64,000 nt of DNA from Paracoccus sp. MBLB3053 (GCF_031822435.1 NZ_JAVQLW010000002.1:248001-312000); one strand, 5' to 3'; shown: positions 53,301 to 61,400, counted from the stretch's first letter. The notes: generated by a model not told the origin, from the sequence alone. Numbers and translations: made by a program.

Positions 53301-55715
53301 GGAATCGAAGACCGCATATCTTTCAGCCACATAGTCGATGACGTCGAAAAGGCGCAGCGGGTACTGAAACCAGCTGTCGCCCTCGGCAGCGATGCGCGGC
53401 CCGTCATAACCGCTGCCGATTTTCGAGTAATACGCAGACAGCCGCGACCATCGGGCAAGAGCGTTTGCCGAGTTCAGCGCCAAAGCCGATCTCGAACCGG
53501 GCGGGGGCATTTCCACCAAATCTGGATTGGGGACGAAAACAGGGGCAAAGGGCGTGCTCGCGTTCTCATCGATGCGGAAATATTTCCGTCCTGCCTCGGC
53601 TGACAGGCTGCCGTCGGAAATCTGACGCTGCAGTTCTGAGAACGTGATCTTCGGGGCTTCATGAGTGTTCATGGCTTTGTCCTTATGTTCGGGCGCGGGC
53701 CTGACCGGGCGTCCTTCTCGACGGGTTTGAGAGCCGGGCCGAAATTGCGAAACAATCGTCGCTTCCAGTTCGGGGCTGGCATCGAGCTCGTGCTGTTCAA
53801 TCCGAATGGCTGAGGCAGCAGAGAAATATTCGAAAGGAGGAGAGATATTCCCTGGATCGGCGGTTGCGGCATCAACCGTCAGGTCGGTTCCGGCCGAGAT
53901 CTGGTCAGCGGCCCGGTAACTGCCCAGCATCGGCATGTAGCCGCCATTCTGGTCCCGATCCAGGAATGCGCGTGACGCAAGATATAGGATCGATTGCCCA
54001 TATCCGTGAACCGTCATACGACGCTCGAGATCGGGGCTGGCAACGATGATCCTTGCCTTGGCCAAGGGCTCGCCGTCACGGCGGTCGGTCATGGCTCGTG
54101 CAAGCTGCATGATCCGCAGGTTCGCCTGATCGAGTGGAACGGCCGGAAAGGAAAGCACCATGCTCCCCAGGCCCGGAATCCAATCCAGCGGATCGGTGCT
54201 GTTCGACTTCGCCTTGAACATCTCGATCAGCCAGTCGACGACCAGCGCGCCGGCACCATTGGCGATGATGTGCAACGGCTTGCCGGTTTCCTGGCAAGTC
54301 AGCGCGAGGTTTTTGACGATCTTGCCCAACTCGCCGCGTTCCGCAGATGCCCGCGCCTTGCCGGGAGGTGGCGCGATGATCTCGGATTCCGGGCTCAGCG
54401 CGGCGTAACGCGCATGGCGTTCGACCTCATGCCAGAAGGCGCGCCCCGCGCTGCGGGCATATTGTTCGAACACAGGGTCGAATAGCTCGGTCGATCCGTT
54501 GACCTGATTGCGGCACTGCTCGGTAACATGGCTCAGCACGGCATTGAGATCAGTAGAAAAATTCGCCGACCAGAAGCAGGTCAGGAAATCGAAACCCCAA
54601 GCTTCGAGCTTGTATTTCAGCCTGACCGCGCGTTCGAAAGCCTGCTTTTCGGATTCCATCACACCAGGCAGGCTCAGCACGATACCCTTGCTTTCCCCCT
54701 GCAGCCGCTGGCGGATGCCACGTTCCGTGCCCTCGACCGCGTCGCGAGGGGTGGGATAGCTTCCGAATTCCTGCAATCGCCCGGCATCGAGATTGACGAA
54801 ATTGCCCTGCAACATGCGATAGGGCGTCGATCCCGTCTCATGCGCGCCGCGATTGACCCCTTGCGGCCCGGAACTCACCGAGAAGGCGTCCTGACCCGGC
54901 ACCCCAAGACGCAGCACCCAGCCATCGACGACGCATCGCGCCCAATCGGCGTAGGACCAGCGGGCGAGCCCGCGCGCGAGCACGGGGTCGGCCGTATCGT
55001 CAAGCGGCAAGCCCCCCCAGTTTTCGCCCCAGGAGTTCAGAACGATGAAGCCTTTCGTGTCATATCCGACGATCACGAAGGCGTGGCAGTTCGTGCCCGG
55101 TTCGCCTGCGGAAATCTGGCCGTCTTGGGGGGTTCTCCAGCCGTCGTGCAGCATCGCACTGACCAGAACGGTGCCCGCCTCGCGGATCGCACAGTGGTAA
55201 TGGTGCAGGATCGGCTGGACCCGGCTATAGGCGCCAAGCGTTCTGTCCCGGGCGGCGCGGGCCTGCAGATCGCTGGGCCAGTGTCGCTGCATGCCGGCTT
55301 CGTCGCTGGCCCAGGCCGCCTCGTCAGGCCCGTCGAGACAGACGCCGTGGTGAAAGAACCCCTTGATGCCCGCGCGCAGGCTATAGACGCCGTCCTGCTC
55401 GGTCTCGTCACCGCGCTCATGAAATCTGGCCATGCGATAGAGCATTTCCGCGCTGACCCGACCCGGGGAGGTCAACCCACCCAGATGGAGTTGAATATCA
55501 ATGAGATTGGCCAATGCCTGCCCGACGCAGCTGCTGGTGGCGCCCTGGTTCCTGATGCCAAAGGGAAGTTCTCCGGGGCGGTCAGGCGGGAACAATGACT
55601 TCCAGGGCAAATGCTCTGCCGGAAGAAGCTCAAAACGTGGTGCGAATATGTGATCCCGCAGATCGACGAAATCACGCTTGGCACCCGTACCATGTATGCC
55701 CACGTTATTTCCCAT
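50301..55715 (-). CDS. 1804-residue multi-hydrolase: C1 peptidase, inactive alpha/beta hydrolase, SGNH hydrolase, caspase-like and M15 peptidase
   Basis: Domains in order. Residues about 10-275: papain-like C1 peptidase with Gln57/Cys63 (NQGATSSCVGQA), His211 (TNCHAFVIVGYD) and Asn227 (VLNSWGENWG). About 340-600: alpha/beta-hydrolase-like region whose nucleophile elbow reads IIANGAGALV, with Gly487 where Ser is expected. About 772-990: SGNH hydrolase with Ser781 (EGDSW), Gly839-Asn840 (GGND) and Asp968/His971 (DELHPD). About 1028-1330: caspase-like C14 domain with His1109 (ACHGS) and Cys1164 (ADSCHSG). About 1392-1530: M15-type zinc peptidase with His1482, Asp1489 (SWHMQFRACDI) and His1524 (THIDTRG). 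Then a helical stretch and a beta-rich tail. No signal peptide or membrane segment is seen. ATG 55715 follows GAGGT. I know no named protein with this architecture; an effector or self-destruct role is inference. Confidence 0.85.
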   Translation of the reverse strand: MGNNVGIHGTGAKRDFVDLRDHIFAPRFELLPAEHLPWKSLFPPDRPGELPFGIRNQGATSSCVGQALANLIDIQLHLGGLTSPGRVSAEMLYRMARFHERGDETEQDGVYSLRAGIKGFFHHGVCLDGPDEAAWASDEAGMQRHWPSDLQARAARDRTLGAYSRVQPILHHYHCAIREAGTVLVSAMLHDGWRTPQDGQISAGEPGTNCHAFVIVGYDTKGFIVLNSWGENWGGLPLDDTADPVLARGLARWSYADWARCVVDGWVLRLGVPGQDAFSVSSGPQGVNRGAHETGSTPYRMLQGNFVNLDAGRLQEFGSYPTPRDAVEGTERGIRQRLQGESKGIVLSLPGVMESEKQAFERAVRLKYKLEAWGFDFLTCFWSANFSTDLNAVLSHVTEQCRNQVNGSTELFDPVFEQYARSAGRAFWHEVERHARYAALSPESEIIAPPPGKARASAERGELGKIVKNLALTCQETGKPLHIIANGAGALVVDWLIEMFKAKSNSTDPLDWIPGLGSMVLSFPAVPLDQANLRIMQLARAMTDRRDGEPLAKARIIVASPDLERRMTVHGYGQSILYLASRAFLDRDQNGGYMPMLGSYRAADQISAGTDLTVDAATADPGNISPPFEYFSAASAIRIEQHELDASPELEATIVSQFRPGSQTRREGRPVRPAPEHKDKAMNTHEAPKITFSELQRQISDGSLSAEAGRKYFRIDENASTPFAPVFVPNPDLVEMPPPGSRSALALNSANALARWSRLSAYYSKIGSGYDGPRIAAEGDSWFQYPLRLFDVIDYVAERYAVFDSSAAGDLLENMARKREYLDALTQSGAEILLLSAGGNDVCAGGALADHLESFDASLRPADYLKRGYQDLLDNAIAHYERICRDVNSRFPGVTIITHGYDYVIPKSGRWLGKPMEERGIRDRALQKRIAAEMIDQFNRELRRMAATLSHVTYVDCRGAVANDQWFDELHPDNAGFARVSSRILTKIKEISERSRSRELLVDRFAPRGRTITSPQIVPQSLAGRRNLARSLHIGLNEIDPGHYAGDRGLLLGCENDARAMRDIAEAQGYAPKMLLSREATREAVIEELRRAAKDLKAGDQFLFTNACHGSQIRDFNGDEQEIGNRNPDSTLCLFDGQLIDDELWHLFGQFQSGVRIVMMADSCHSGTIARATLPVIDATRLNSLADLDGLPAQGREVVRVLRPRTLNAATAKAVEDIHRDFYANLLRSYRHVDRSVLSSPAKTTLSAALLQFSACRDDQVAMDGDEHGVFTAAVLNVWNRGKFSGTYRQFHDRIVDALAHLEQKPALFVPAPVDPAFLRQRPFSLVGAELNRETEGMMRPEEPATAAPAPEQEFRDEPSDDPFASRETGETIILSDNASGRTRATGVPVETVARFRDFLAPLRLQHFDAEEFLTLGASHFAPGSAHGLNSAPPEQLWPNIVPTAEILDELRARLGVPVTIRSGYRNRQYNHAVGGEQNSWHMQFRACDITSTASPHKVAETLAQMRGQGMFRGGIGRYAGFTHIDTRGVNADWSVGRGLEGGTGTDETEVARKRLRMLASRIAVAPTTRSRDAMAMAAGDLASADAAVNGTQILSLDRALSEELRNAVLYSTQFAQRAANAAADPAQDHDSWWSTLNAALSAVGWSVQQSTYRRASNSDQDASLDKLALEALAALTSVTGKLNAIRSVLDSLRNAGEGDKRLTLLDFHMSEKASGAFQIGETEIGENGEVFMSIGAVQFRSLDERKGILFARWGKTVDSVGIAAERLIFNQHFYQNVARKVVEERLTDAQSQIMAFKLDSMPA

Positions 55716-55933
55716 CAATACCTCAAAAATTTCCGGAGCGTCGAAACGGTCCGCTTAAGGCTGTTCTGAAATTCGAGCTCGAAGAAAACGATCTTTATTT
55801 CGGTAATGGGTTGAATATTCTTTTTATCAGCGCATGGACGCTGAATTAATGACCGCCCTTTCACAGCCTTTTCCTTTATCTGGCGACAGATGCAGAGCAC
55901 CGGTCCTGCCACATGATCGACACCGCGCCGGAC
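55716..55933. other. AT-richer spacer upstream of the multi-hydrolase gene
   Basis: About 218 bases without a gene, clearly more AT-rich than the neighbouring coding DNA (for example around 55775-55845, with runs such as CTTTATTTCGG and ATTCTTTTTATC). It must hold the promoter of the multi-hydrolase gene if that gene is transcribed separately from the lysozyme gene. I do not see a convincing sigma-70 pair. Confidence 0.5.
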
Positions 55934-57046
55934 TCAGGCCGGCTCGGTCGTCCGTGCGCCGGAAGATCTGCCGCGTGAGGTCCTTGTGCGCTTCCGGGCC
56001 GGCAGCGATTTGGGCTTGGGTTTTTCTGGTGCGGGCGGGGCCGTGACGTCTTCTTCGTCGTCGGCTTCCTCTTCTTCCTCATCCATGGGCATGAGCATTG
56101 TGCTGAGTGCTTCATGGACGCTGGTCAGCAATGTGGGAAGCTCGGCCGGTTTCACCTCGTTCGAGGTGAAAAAGGCGGTCACGATCTCGACCGTGCGATC
56201 GACAAGATAGGTCTCTTCGGATTCCGGGCTCGGGCCCTCGTCAATGTCCGCGGCTACTGGCCCAACGCGGCCAAGGAAGACTCCGTCGTCCGCAGTCATG
56301 TCGTCGAAACCGGCTACGGATTCTGACAGTTCGGGCATTTGCATCGCCCCCGTTTCCCCGAGTTCCGGGCCGAACATGTCGCCGATGCCGGGTGCCATGA
56401 ATTCGGGTTCGAACCCCATGCCGAAGGCGCGCTGGCGTGGCAGACCGACGCGCTGCGCCGCATGGATCGCCCGGAGGAAGGTGTTGTGATACTGTGCGAT
56501 CACCGTTGCCAGCAACACCGTTCGCCCGTTGATTCGCTTGAATTCGCGCCCGTTGATGATCTCACGGGCGCCGATCGGGTCATCAACTGACTGGTTGAAG
56601 TAGCGCGACAGCTTTTGTCGTCCGCGACTGTCGCCGCGGAACCAGCCGTCGCGCATCCCGAAGAACATGACGGTTGCGGCGATGTCGGGCGCCATCGCCA
56701 GATCGGGACGATTGACGAGGTCGACCCCGACAAACTGGCCCGCCTTTGCATAATTCTCTGCCCAGGTGAGCTGGACGTAACCCCTTCCATAATAGGGGTA
56801 ATACCGAAGGTTGTTGCGGCGCCAGTTTTCGGAAAGCCAGTAGGCTTCGCGCACCGGTTGCATGGTTCTATTGGTTTCGTGGAAGGTGGTGGCAAGCATA
56901 TAGGCCAGCCATCGTGAGTCGCCGATTGGCGAGTTCTGGTCCCAGCTGCTCAGGATTGCATCCATTCCCTGAACCTGGGCCTGATTCAACCTCCCTCCAA
57001 ATAGAGGGCGAACTTGATCGAAAAAGATACGACGATCCATCGGCAT
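55934..57046 (-). CDS. GH19/lysozyme-like muramidase fused to a MucR N-terminal domain
   Basis: A 370-residue protein. Residues 1 to about 200 are a GH19-type chitinase/lysozyme domain of phage-endolysin style: LAYMLATTFHETNRTMQPVREAYWLSE with probable catalytic Glu57, then YYGRGYVQLTWAENYAKAG and DLAMAPDIAATVMFFGMRDGWF. A linker (200-278) follows. Residues 279-317 (DRTVEIVTAFFTSNEVKP, AELPTLLTSVHEAL) closely resemble the N-terminal oligomerisation domain of MucR/Ros regulators, including the later EKPKPK segment, but the zinc finger is missing. The end is an acidic run (EEEEEADDEED) and a basic tail. No signal peptide. ATG 57046 follows GGAG. It shares strand and region with the multi-hydrolase gene, 218 bases upstream. 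Confidence 0.82.
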   Translation of the reverse strand: MPMDRRIFFDQVRPLFGGRLNQAQVQGMDAILSSWDQNSPIGDSRWLAYMLATTFHETNRTMQPVREAYWLSENWRRNNLRYYPYYGRGYVQLTWAENYAKAGQFVGVDLVNRPDLAMAPDIAATVMFFGMRDGWFRGDSRGRQKLSRYFNQSVDDPIGAREIINGREFKRINGRTVLLATVIAQYHNTFLRAIHAAQRVGLPRQRAFGMGFEPEFMAPGIGDMFGPELGETGAMQMPELSESVAGFDDMTADDGVFLGRVGPVAADIDEGPSPESEETYLVDRTVEIVTAFFTSNEVKPAELPTLLTSVHEALSTMLMPMDEEEEEADDEEDVTAPPAPEKPKPKSLPARKRTRTSRGRSSGARTTEPA

Positions 57047-57496
57047 AGAAAAACTCCATCATGAACCAAAAAAGCCGGAGATCTTTATTTGGCGACCATA
57101 ACATGTTGCAATGAAATTTTCCACTTTCTTCGGATTAATTGGTCGCACGTTCTATTATCGAAAGATCTCAAATTTCGCCGGGCAGTCTCGCGTCGATGCC
57201 GCAACAAATTCTCGTCTGAGTTCATGCCAGACGTTCGATCTCGGTTATACCGAGGGCGTTGAAGCGGTTCATGACAGCGACGCGGATGTGGATTTCGGCG
57301 GTCTGCCGGCCGGGTTCCCTTGCGGCGACGCGTCCGTCGAACGATTTGCAGCAGCGAAGGGCCATGTCTTCCGATTGGCCCGCGCGAAGCGGCTGCTCGG
57401 CCGCAGAACGGCATTGCGGGCTTTGTTGGCCGGGCAATCCTCCTTTCGTAGGCGCCCATTTCGACCAGAGTTTCGCAACAAAGCCGGTTTGACGCG
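57047..57496. other. 450-base region without a supported gene
   Basis: Between the lysozyme gene and the broken ATPase. The part near the lysozyme gene (about 57060-57200) is AT-rich, with stretches such as GAAATTTTCCAC and TTCTATTATCG, and should contain its promoter; I see no convincing hexamer pair. The rest (57230-57496) is GC-rich and may be degenerate coding or regulatory DNA. Frames in it show no family resemblance. Confidence 0.5.
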
Positions 57497-59433
57497 TCAG
57501 AGACTTGCCTGTTTGGCGCTTTCCAGGTCGTCGCCTGGCGGAACATCGGGTGAGATCCGAAGGGCGCGAAGTGCGTTCAGGATGACCGCGACATCGATCA
57601 CTTCCTGCAAGATCGCTCCCTGGACGGGGGTAAGCAAGCCGAACGCAGCCGCGAGCATGCCCAGCACGGAAAGCCCGATGCCCACCACGACACTTTCCAA
57701 GGCGATCCCACGCGCGCGCCGGGCGATCCGAAGACCTGCCCCCAACCTGTCGATGCTGTCCACCAGCAGCACCACATCCGCCGCTTCGGCCGAAGCTGCC
57801 GCTCCACGAGCCCCCATGGCCACGCCGACATCCGCGGCAGCCAGCGCGGGTGCATCGTTGACCCCCCGTCACCGACCATCATGACAGGGCCGTGTTTGCG
57901 CTGGCTGAGGACCAGAAGCACCTTCTGATCCGGGCTCAGCCCGGCGCGGATCCCGTCGAGGCCAAGACCGCTGGTGATGCGCTCTGCGACCTCGGGCCGG
58001 TCCCCAGTGGCAAGATAAATTCGCTCAATCCCTTGCCTGCGAAGGCCTTCCAAAAGCGGGGCTACCCCGTCGCGCAGCGGGTCGGCCATGATGAGCTGAC
58101 CGATCAGCCTGTCTTCTTCGGCCACAAGGACCTGGATGGAGCCGGCCTCGATCGCAAATCGGTCGGGTGAACTCACTCCGATCGAAGCGGCGACAAAGGG
58201 CGCGCCCCCTACGGTAATCCTTTTTCCCTCGACATCGCCGATGACACCCTCGCCCGGGTATTCGGTAACCCGCTCAGGAAGGGGCAGGGGCAGGCCGCGC
58301 GTTCGCGCCGCGGCGACGATGCCACGGGCGATCGGGTGTTTCGAAACCTGATCCAATGCAGCCCCAAGCCGCAGGATCTCATCTTCTGCATAACCCTCCT
58401 CGGAGGAAATCGAGACGATCCGGGGTCGGCCATCGGTCAATGTGCCTGTCTTGTCGAGGATCAGGCTGCGGACACGCGCCATGCTTTCCAGCGGCCCGGC
58501 ACCCTTGATCAGGACGCCGAAATGGGCCGCTCGGGAAAGACCTGCCACCAGCGCGACCGGGACTGCAAGGATCAGGGGGCAAGGGGTGGCGACGACAAGA
58601 ACGGCCACGGCACGGATCGGGTCTCCTGCGATCAGCCATGCCGAGGTGGCGATCAGCACGGTCACGGCCAGAAATCCGAGCGACCAGCGATCCGCCAGAC
58701 GTGACATCGGTGCCTTGGACTTCTGAGCCTGTTCGACCAGCCGGACGATCCCGGCATAGGTGCTGTCCTTCGCAGGGCGGACCGCAATCATGTCGAAAGG
58801 TTCTCCCGCATTGGTCGATCCGCTGAGCACTTCGGCGCCACGGGAATGGCGTTGCGGAATTGGCTCGCCCGTCAACGTGGACATGTCCAGAAATGCGCTG
58901 TCTGAGCTTACCGTCCCATCGACAGGAAGAATATCGCCCTGGCTGATCAGCAGCCTGTCCCCCGGCCGGATTCGGTCCAGATGAACGTCGACGAGTTCGC
59001 CATCATCGTAACGGGTCGCCGTGCGTGGAACGCGCGTCAGAAGGTCACGCATTTCCCGACGCGCGCGCCCCTCGGCAAAGCCTTCGAGAAACGTCCCCCC
59101 CGAATACATCAACCCGACCACAGCCGCGGCGAGCGTTTCGCCGAATGCAAGGGCCGCGCTCATCGAAAGGGCTGCGACGATGTCCAATCCGACTTCGCCG
59201 TGCCAAAGGCTGCGGATGATTTCGATCACGAGTGCGCCAAGTACCGGCAGCACTCCAATGGTCCAGGCAATATCGGCCACATGGTCAAGCCCTGCCAGAT
59301 CGGTAGCCAATCCGGTCACCAGCCCTGCCAGCGCGATCAGGAGCAGGAAAATCTTTGCTGGCTCAGCTGTAGTCAGGATCATCTGATGTAGCCAAATCCG
59401 CCTCGGGTTTCCCGGTCCGCGAGCTGCGGACAT
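57497..59433 (-). pseudogene. frameshifted P1B-type metal ATPase with TPC motif
   Basis: A heavy-metal P-type ATPase reading from 59433 (or ATG 59382) without an N-terminal metal-binding domain: ion-path motif VVATPCPLILAVPV, phosphorylation site LILDKTGTLTDG, then HP-locus ALDQVSKHPIARG. At the hinge, codons read VGDGG and then shift frame; the expected VNDAPALAAADVGVAMG continues in another frame to 57497. The break is in a run of six C at 57862-57867 (plus strand), which has two bases more than the four needed for GDGVNDAP. The protein would otherwise be about 645 residues. TPC in place of CPC means the transported metal is uncertain. A true pseudogene and a sequencing error are both possible. 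Confidence 0.8.
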
Positions 59434-59555
59434 GTGCTGCCAGCCGATCTTAGCCCGGACGCTTTGCCTGCGACCAGTCTTTGCTTCGATCCTGTCGCTT
59501 CAGCGTCCTCGCAATGGTCTCAGGTCGCATCCGGCTGAACCGAATGGCGCTGGAT

Positions 59556-60245
59556 TCAGGCGTGAGCCGCGCGGCCCTTTCCGATCGCCGCGCGATAGCT
59601 CGCGGCAAGGTCGGCGAAACTGTCGCCCTGCACCGCGATGTGGCGCCGCAACTCCGCGGAAACGAGCGTCTCGTCCCCCGCCAGCAGGGCTTCGAAAATG
59701 CGGCGGTGCTCGGCAAGGGATTCCTGCATTCTTCCGCGCACACGCAGCTGCAAGCGCCTGAAGGGCTTCAGGCGGCGATGCAGCCGTTCAGCCTCCTGGG
59801 CGAGAAAGCGGTTTCCCGAGGCGGCGTAAAGCGCTGAATGAAAATCGTGATTGGCATGGTAATAAGCCTCGACCTCGTTTCGGCTTGCTGCTTCCTCGCA
59901 GGCGACCAATCCGGCTTCCATCGCGACCCGATCCGCCGCCGTCATGCGTCTCGCGGCATGACGTCCACAAAGTGCCTCGATCTCGGCCATGACGTCGAAC
60001 ATCTCGACGACGTCCTCAAGCGAGGGAAATCGGACGAATGTGCCGCGCCTCGCCCTGATTTCGACAAGTCCCGAAGTGGCAAGCGCCTGAAACGCCTCAC
60101 GTAATGGGGTGCGCGAGACGCCAAAGCTTTTGGACAGGCTGACCTCGTCGAGCCTTTCGCCATCGGCGAACCGCCCCTCGACGATCATTTCTTCCAATGC
60201 CTCTCGGACCCGATCGGTGCGCCGATGATCACTTTGATCCTGCAT
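59556..60245 (-). CDS. matR: GntR/FadR-family (FCD) regulator of the malonate genes
   Basis: A 229-residue regulator: winged helix at residues about 5-70 (SKSFGVSRTPLREAFQALATSGLVEIRARRGTFV) and an all-helical FCD ligand domain with metal-binding histidines (NHDFHSALYAASGN, AEHRRIFEALLAGD). It is divergent from the TRAP genes across a spacer of about 117 bases and presumably represses them until malonate binds. Starts at 60245 or 60257 are both possible, with no clear ribosome binding site for either. The name is by context. Confidence 0.82.
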   Translation of the reverse strand: MQDQSDHRRTDRVREALEEMIVEGRFADGERLDEVSLSKSFGVSRTPLREAFQALATSGLVEIRARRGTFVRFPSLEDVVEMFDVMAEIEALCGRHAARRMTAADRVAMEAGLVACEEAASRNEVEAYYHANHDFHSALYAASGNRFLAQEAERLHRRLKPFRRLQLRVRGRMQESLAEHRRIFEALLAGDETLVSAELRRHIAVQGDSFADLAASYRAAIGKGRAAHA

Positions 60246-60362
60246 GGTAGCCTGCATTCGTAACGTAATTTTTTGTATGCAAGAATATTGACTGGAAATG
60301 CAGAAGACTTCAAGCTGCATCCATCGTGAATAATCACGAATACCTTTGGGAGGAGGTCTTCG

Positions 60363-61349
60363 ATGAAACTTGCCAAGATTGCGGCACTTGCCGCGATCCC
60401 GTTCAGTCTTGCGCTCACTTCGGCTCAGGCCGAGGAACTGCGCCTTTCCCACCAGTTCGCGCCGGGGGACCTGCGGCACAAGATCGCGCAGATGGTCGCC
60501 GATGACGTCGCGGCGGCGAACGTGGATCTGACAATCAAGATCTTTCCGTCCGGTTCACTGTTCAAGGCCACCGAACAGTATCTGCCGCTGAGCAGGGGGC
60601 AATTGGACATGACTGTCCTGCCCCTGTCCTACGCGGGCGGGCAGCACCCGGAATACAACCTGACACTGATGCCCGGGCTGATCAAAAGCCACGACCACGC
60701 GGCACGGATGAACGCATCGCCCTTCATGGGCGAAATCGAGCGCATCCTGAACGAAGACGACGTGCTCACGCTGGTGCATGGCTATCTGGCTGGCGGCTTC
60801 GCAAGTGTTGATGGCTGCATCACCAAGCCCGATGACGTCAAGGGCAAGACGGTCCGCGCCGCGGGCAAGGGCTTCGAAGAAATGCTTCAGGCGGCGGGCG
60901 CGTCGATCGCCTCGATGCCTTCGTCCGAGACCTACAATGCGATGCAGCAGAACGTGCTGCAGGCGATGAACACCTCGTCTTCGTCCTTCGTCTCGTTCCG
61001 GCTGCAGGAGCTTGCGAAGTGTTACACGCCCGCAGGCGACGTGGCGCTTTGGTTCATGTACCAGCCGCTTCTGGTGAACAAGACCACCTTCGACGGCCTG
61101 AAACCCGAGCAGCAGGAAGCTCTGCGCGCAGCCGCCGCCAAGGCCGAGGCTTACTATCTGGAAGAGGCCAAGAAGGAAGACGCGGCCTCGGTCGAAGTGT
61201 TCAAGGCGGCCGGCGTCGAAATCGCGCAGATGTCGCCCGAGGATTTTGACGCCTGGAAGGCGCTTGCCCAGGAATCCTCCTACAAGGAGTTCGTCAAGGA
61301 CGTGCCGGACGGGCAGAAGCTGCTCGACATGGCGCTGTCGGTCGAATGA
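60363..61349 (+). CDS. matP: TRAP transporter substrate-binding protein for malonate
   Basis: A 328-residue DctP-family periplasmic protein with a signal peptide (cut after SAQAEE, about residue 24). Characteristic parts are LRLSHQFAPGDLRHKIAQMVADDV, KIFPSGSLFKATEQYLPLSRGQLDM and the substrate-arginine region VKGKTVRAAGKGFEEMLQAAGAS. The malonyl-CoA decarboxylase gene downstream indicates malonate as cargo, as in the Sinorhizobium MatPQM system. ATG 60363 follows a strong GGGAGGAGG site. Confidence 0.88.
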   Translation: MKLAKIAALAAIPFSLALTSAQAEELRLSHQFAPGDLRHKIAQMVADDVAAANVDLTIKIFPSGSLFKATEQYLPLSRGQLDMTVLPLSYAGGQHPEYNLTLMPGLIKSHDHAARMNASPFMGEIERILNEDDVLTLVHGYLAGGFASVDGCITKPDDVKGKTVRAAGKGFEEMLQAAGASIASMPSSETYNAMQQNVLQAMNTSSSSFVSFRLQELAKCYTPAGDVALWFMYQPLLVNKTTFDGLKPEQQEALRAAAAKAEAYYLEEAKKEDAASVEVFKAAGVEIAQMSPEDFDAWKALAQESSYKEFVKDVPDGQKLLDMALSVE

Positions 61350-61356
61350 AGCAGGC

Positions 61357-61374
61357 GGGCGCCGCAGGGCGCCC
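61357..61374 (+). terminator. hairpin between matP and matQ
   Basis: GGGCGCC (61357-61363) and GGCGCCC (61368-61374) form a perfect 7-bp stem with the 4-base loop GCAG, 8 bases after the matP stop. No T-run. Probably protects the matP message and raises binding protein above the membrane subunits. Confidence 0.55.
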
Positions 61375-61400
61375 ACTGACTTCGCTACGGAGTAAGTCGA

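Noticed and set aside
54528..55598. Plus-strand reading frame of about 356 residues opposite the C1-peptidase part of the multi-hydrolase
   Set aside because: The minus-strand reading carries correctly spaced catalytic residues; the plus-strand one shows no domain and would be a shadow.
50301..57046. Prophage or tailocin fragment
   Set aside because: The muramidase and M15 domains are lysin-like, but no capsid, tail, portal, terminase, integrase or holin gene is present nearby.
57085..57546. Small gene on the minus strand between the lysozyme and ATPase genes
   Set aside because: The translation is Arg/Cys-rich without family features and overlaps the real C-terminal part of the ATPase.
57856..57874. 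Programmed ribosomal frameshift in the metal ATPase
   Set aside because: A -1 slip on the six-G run would give GDGGVND, breaking the invariant hinge spacing, and no stimulatory structure is evident.
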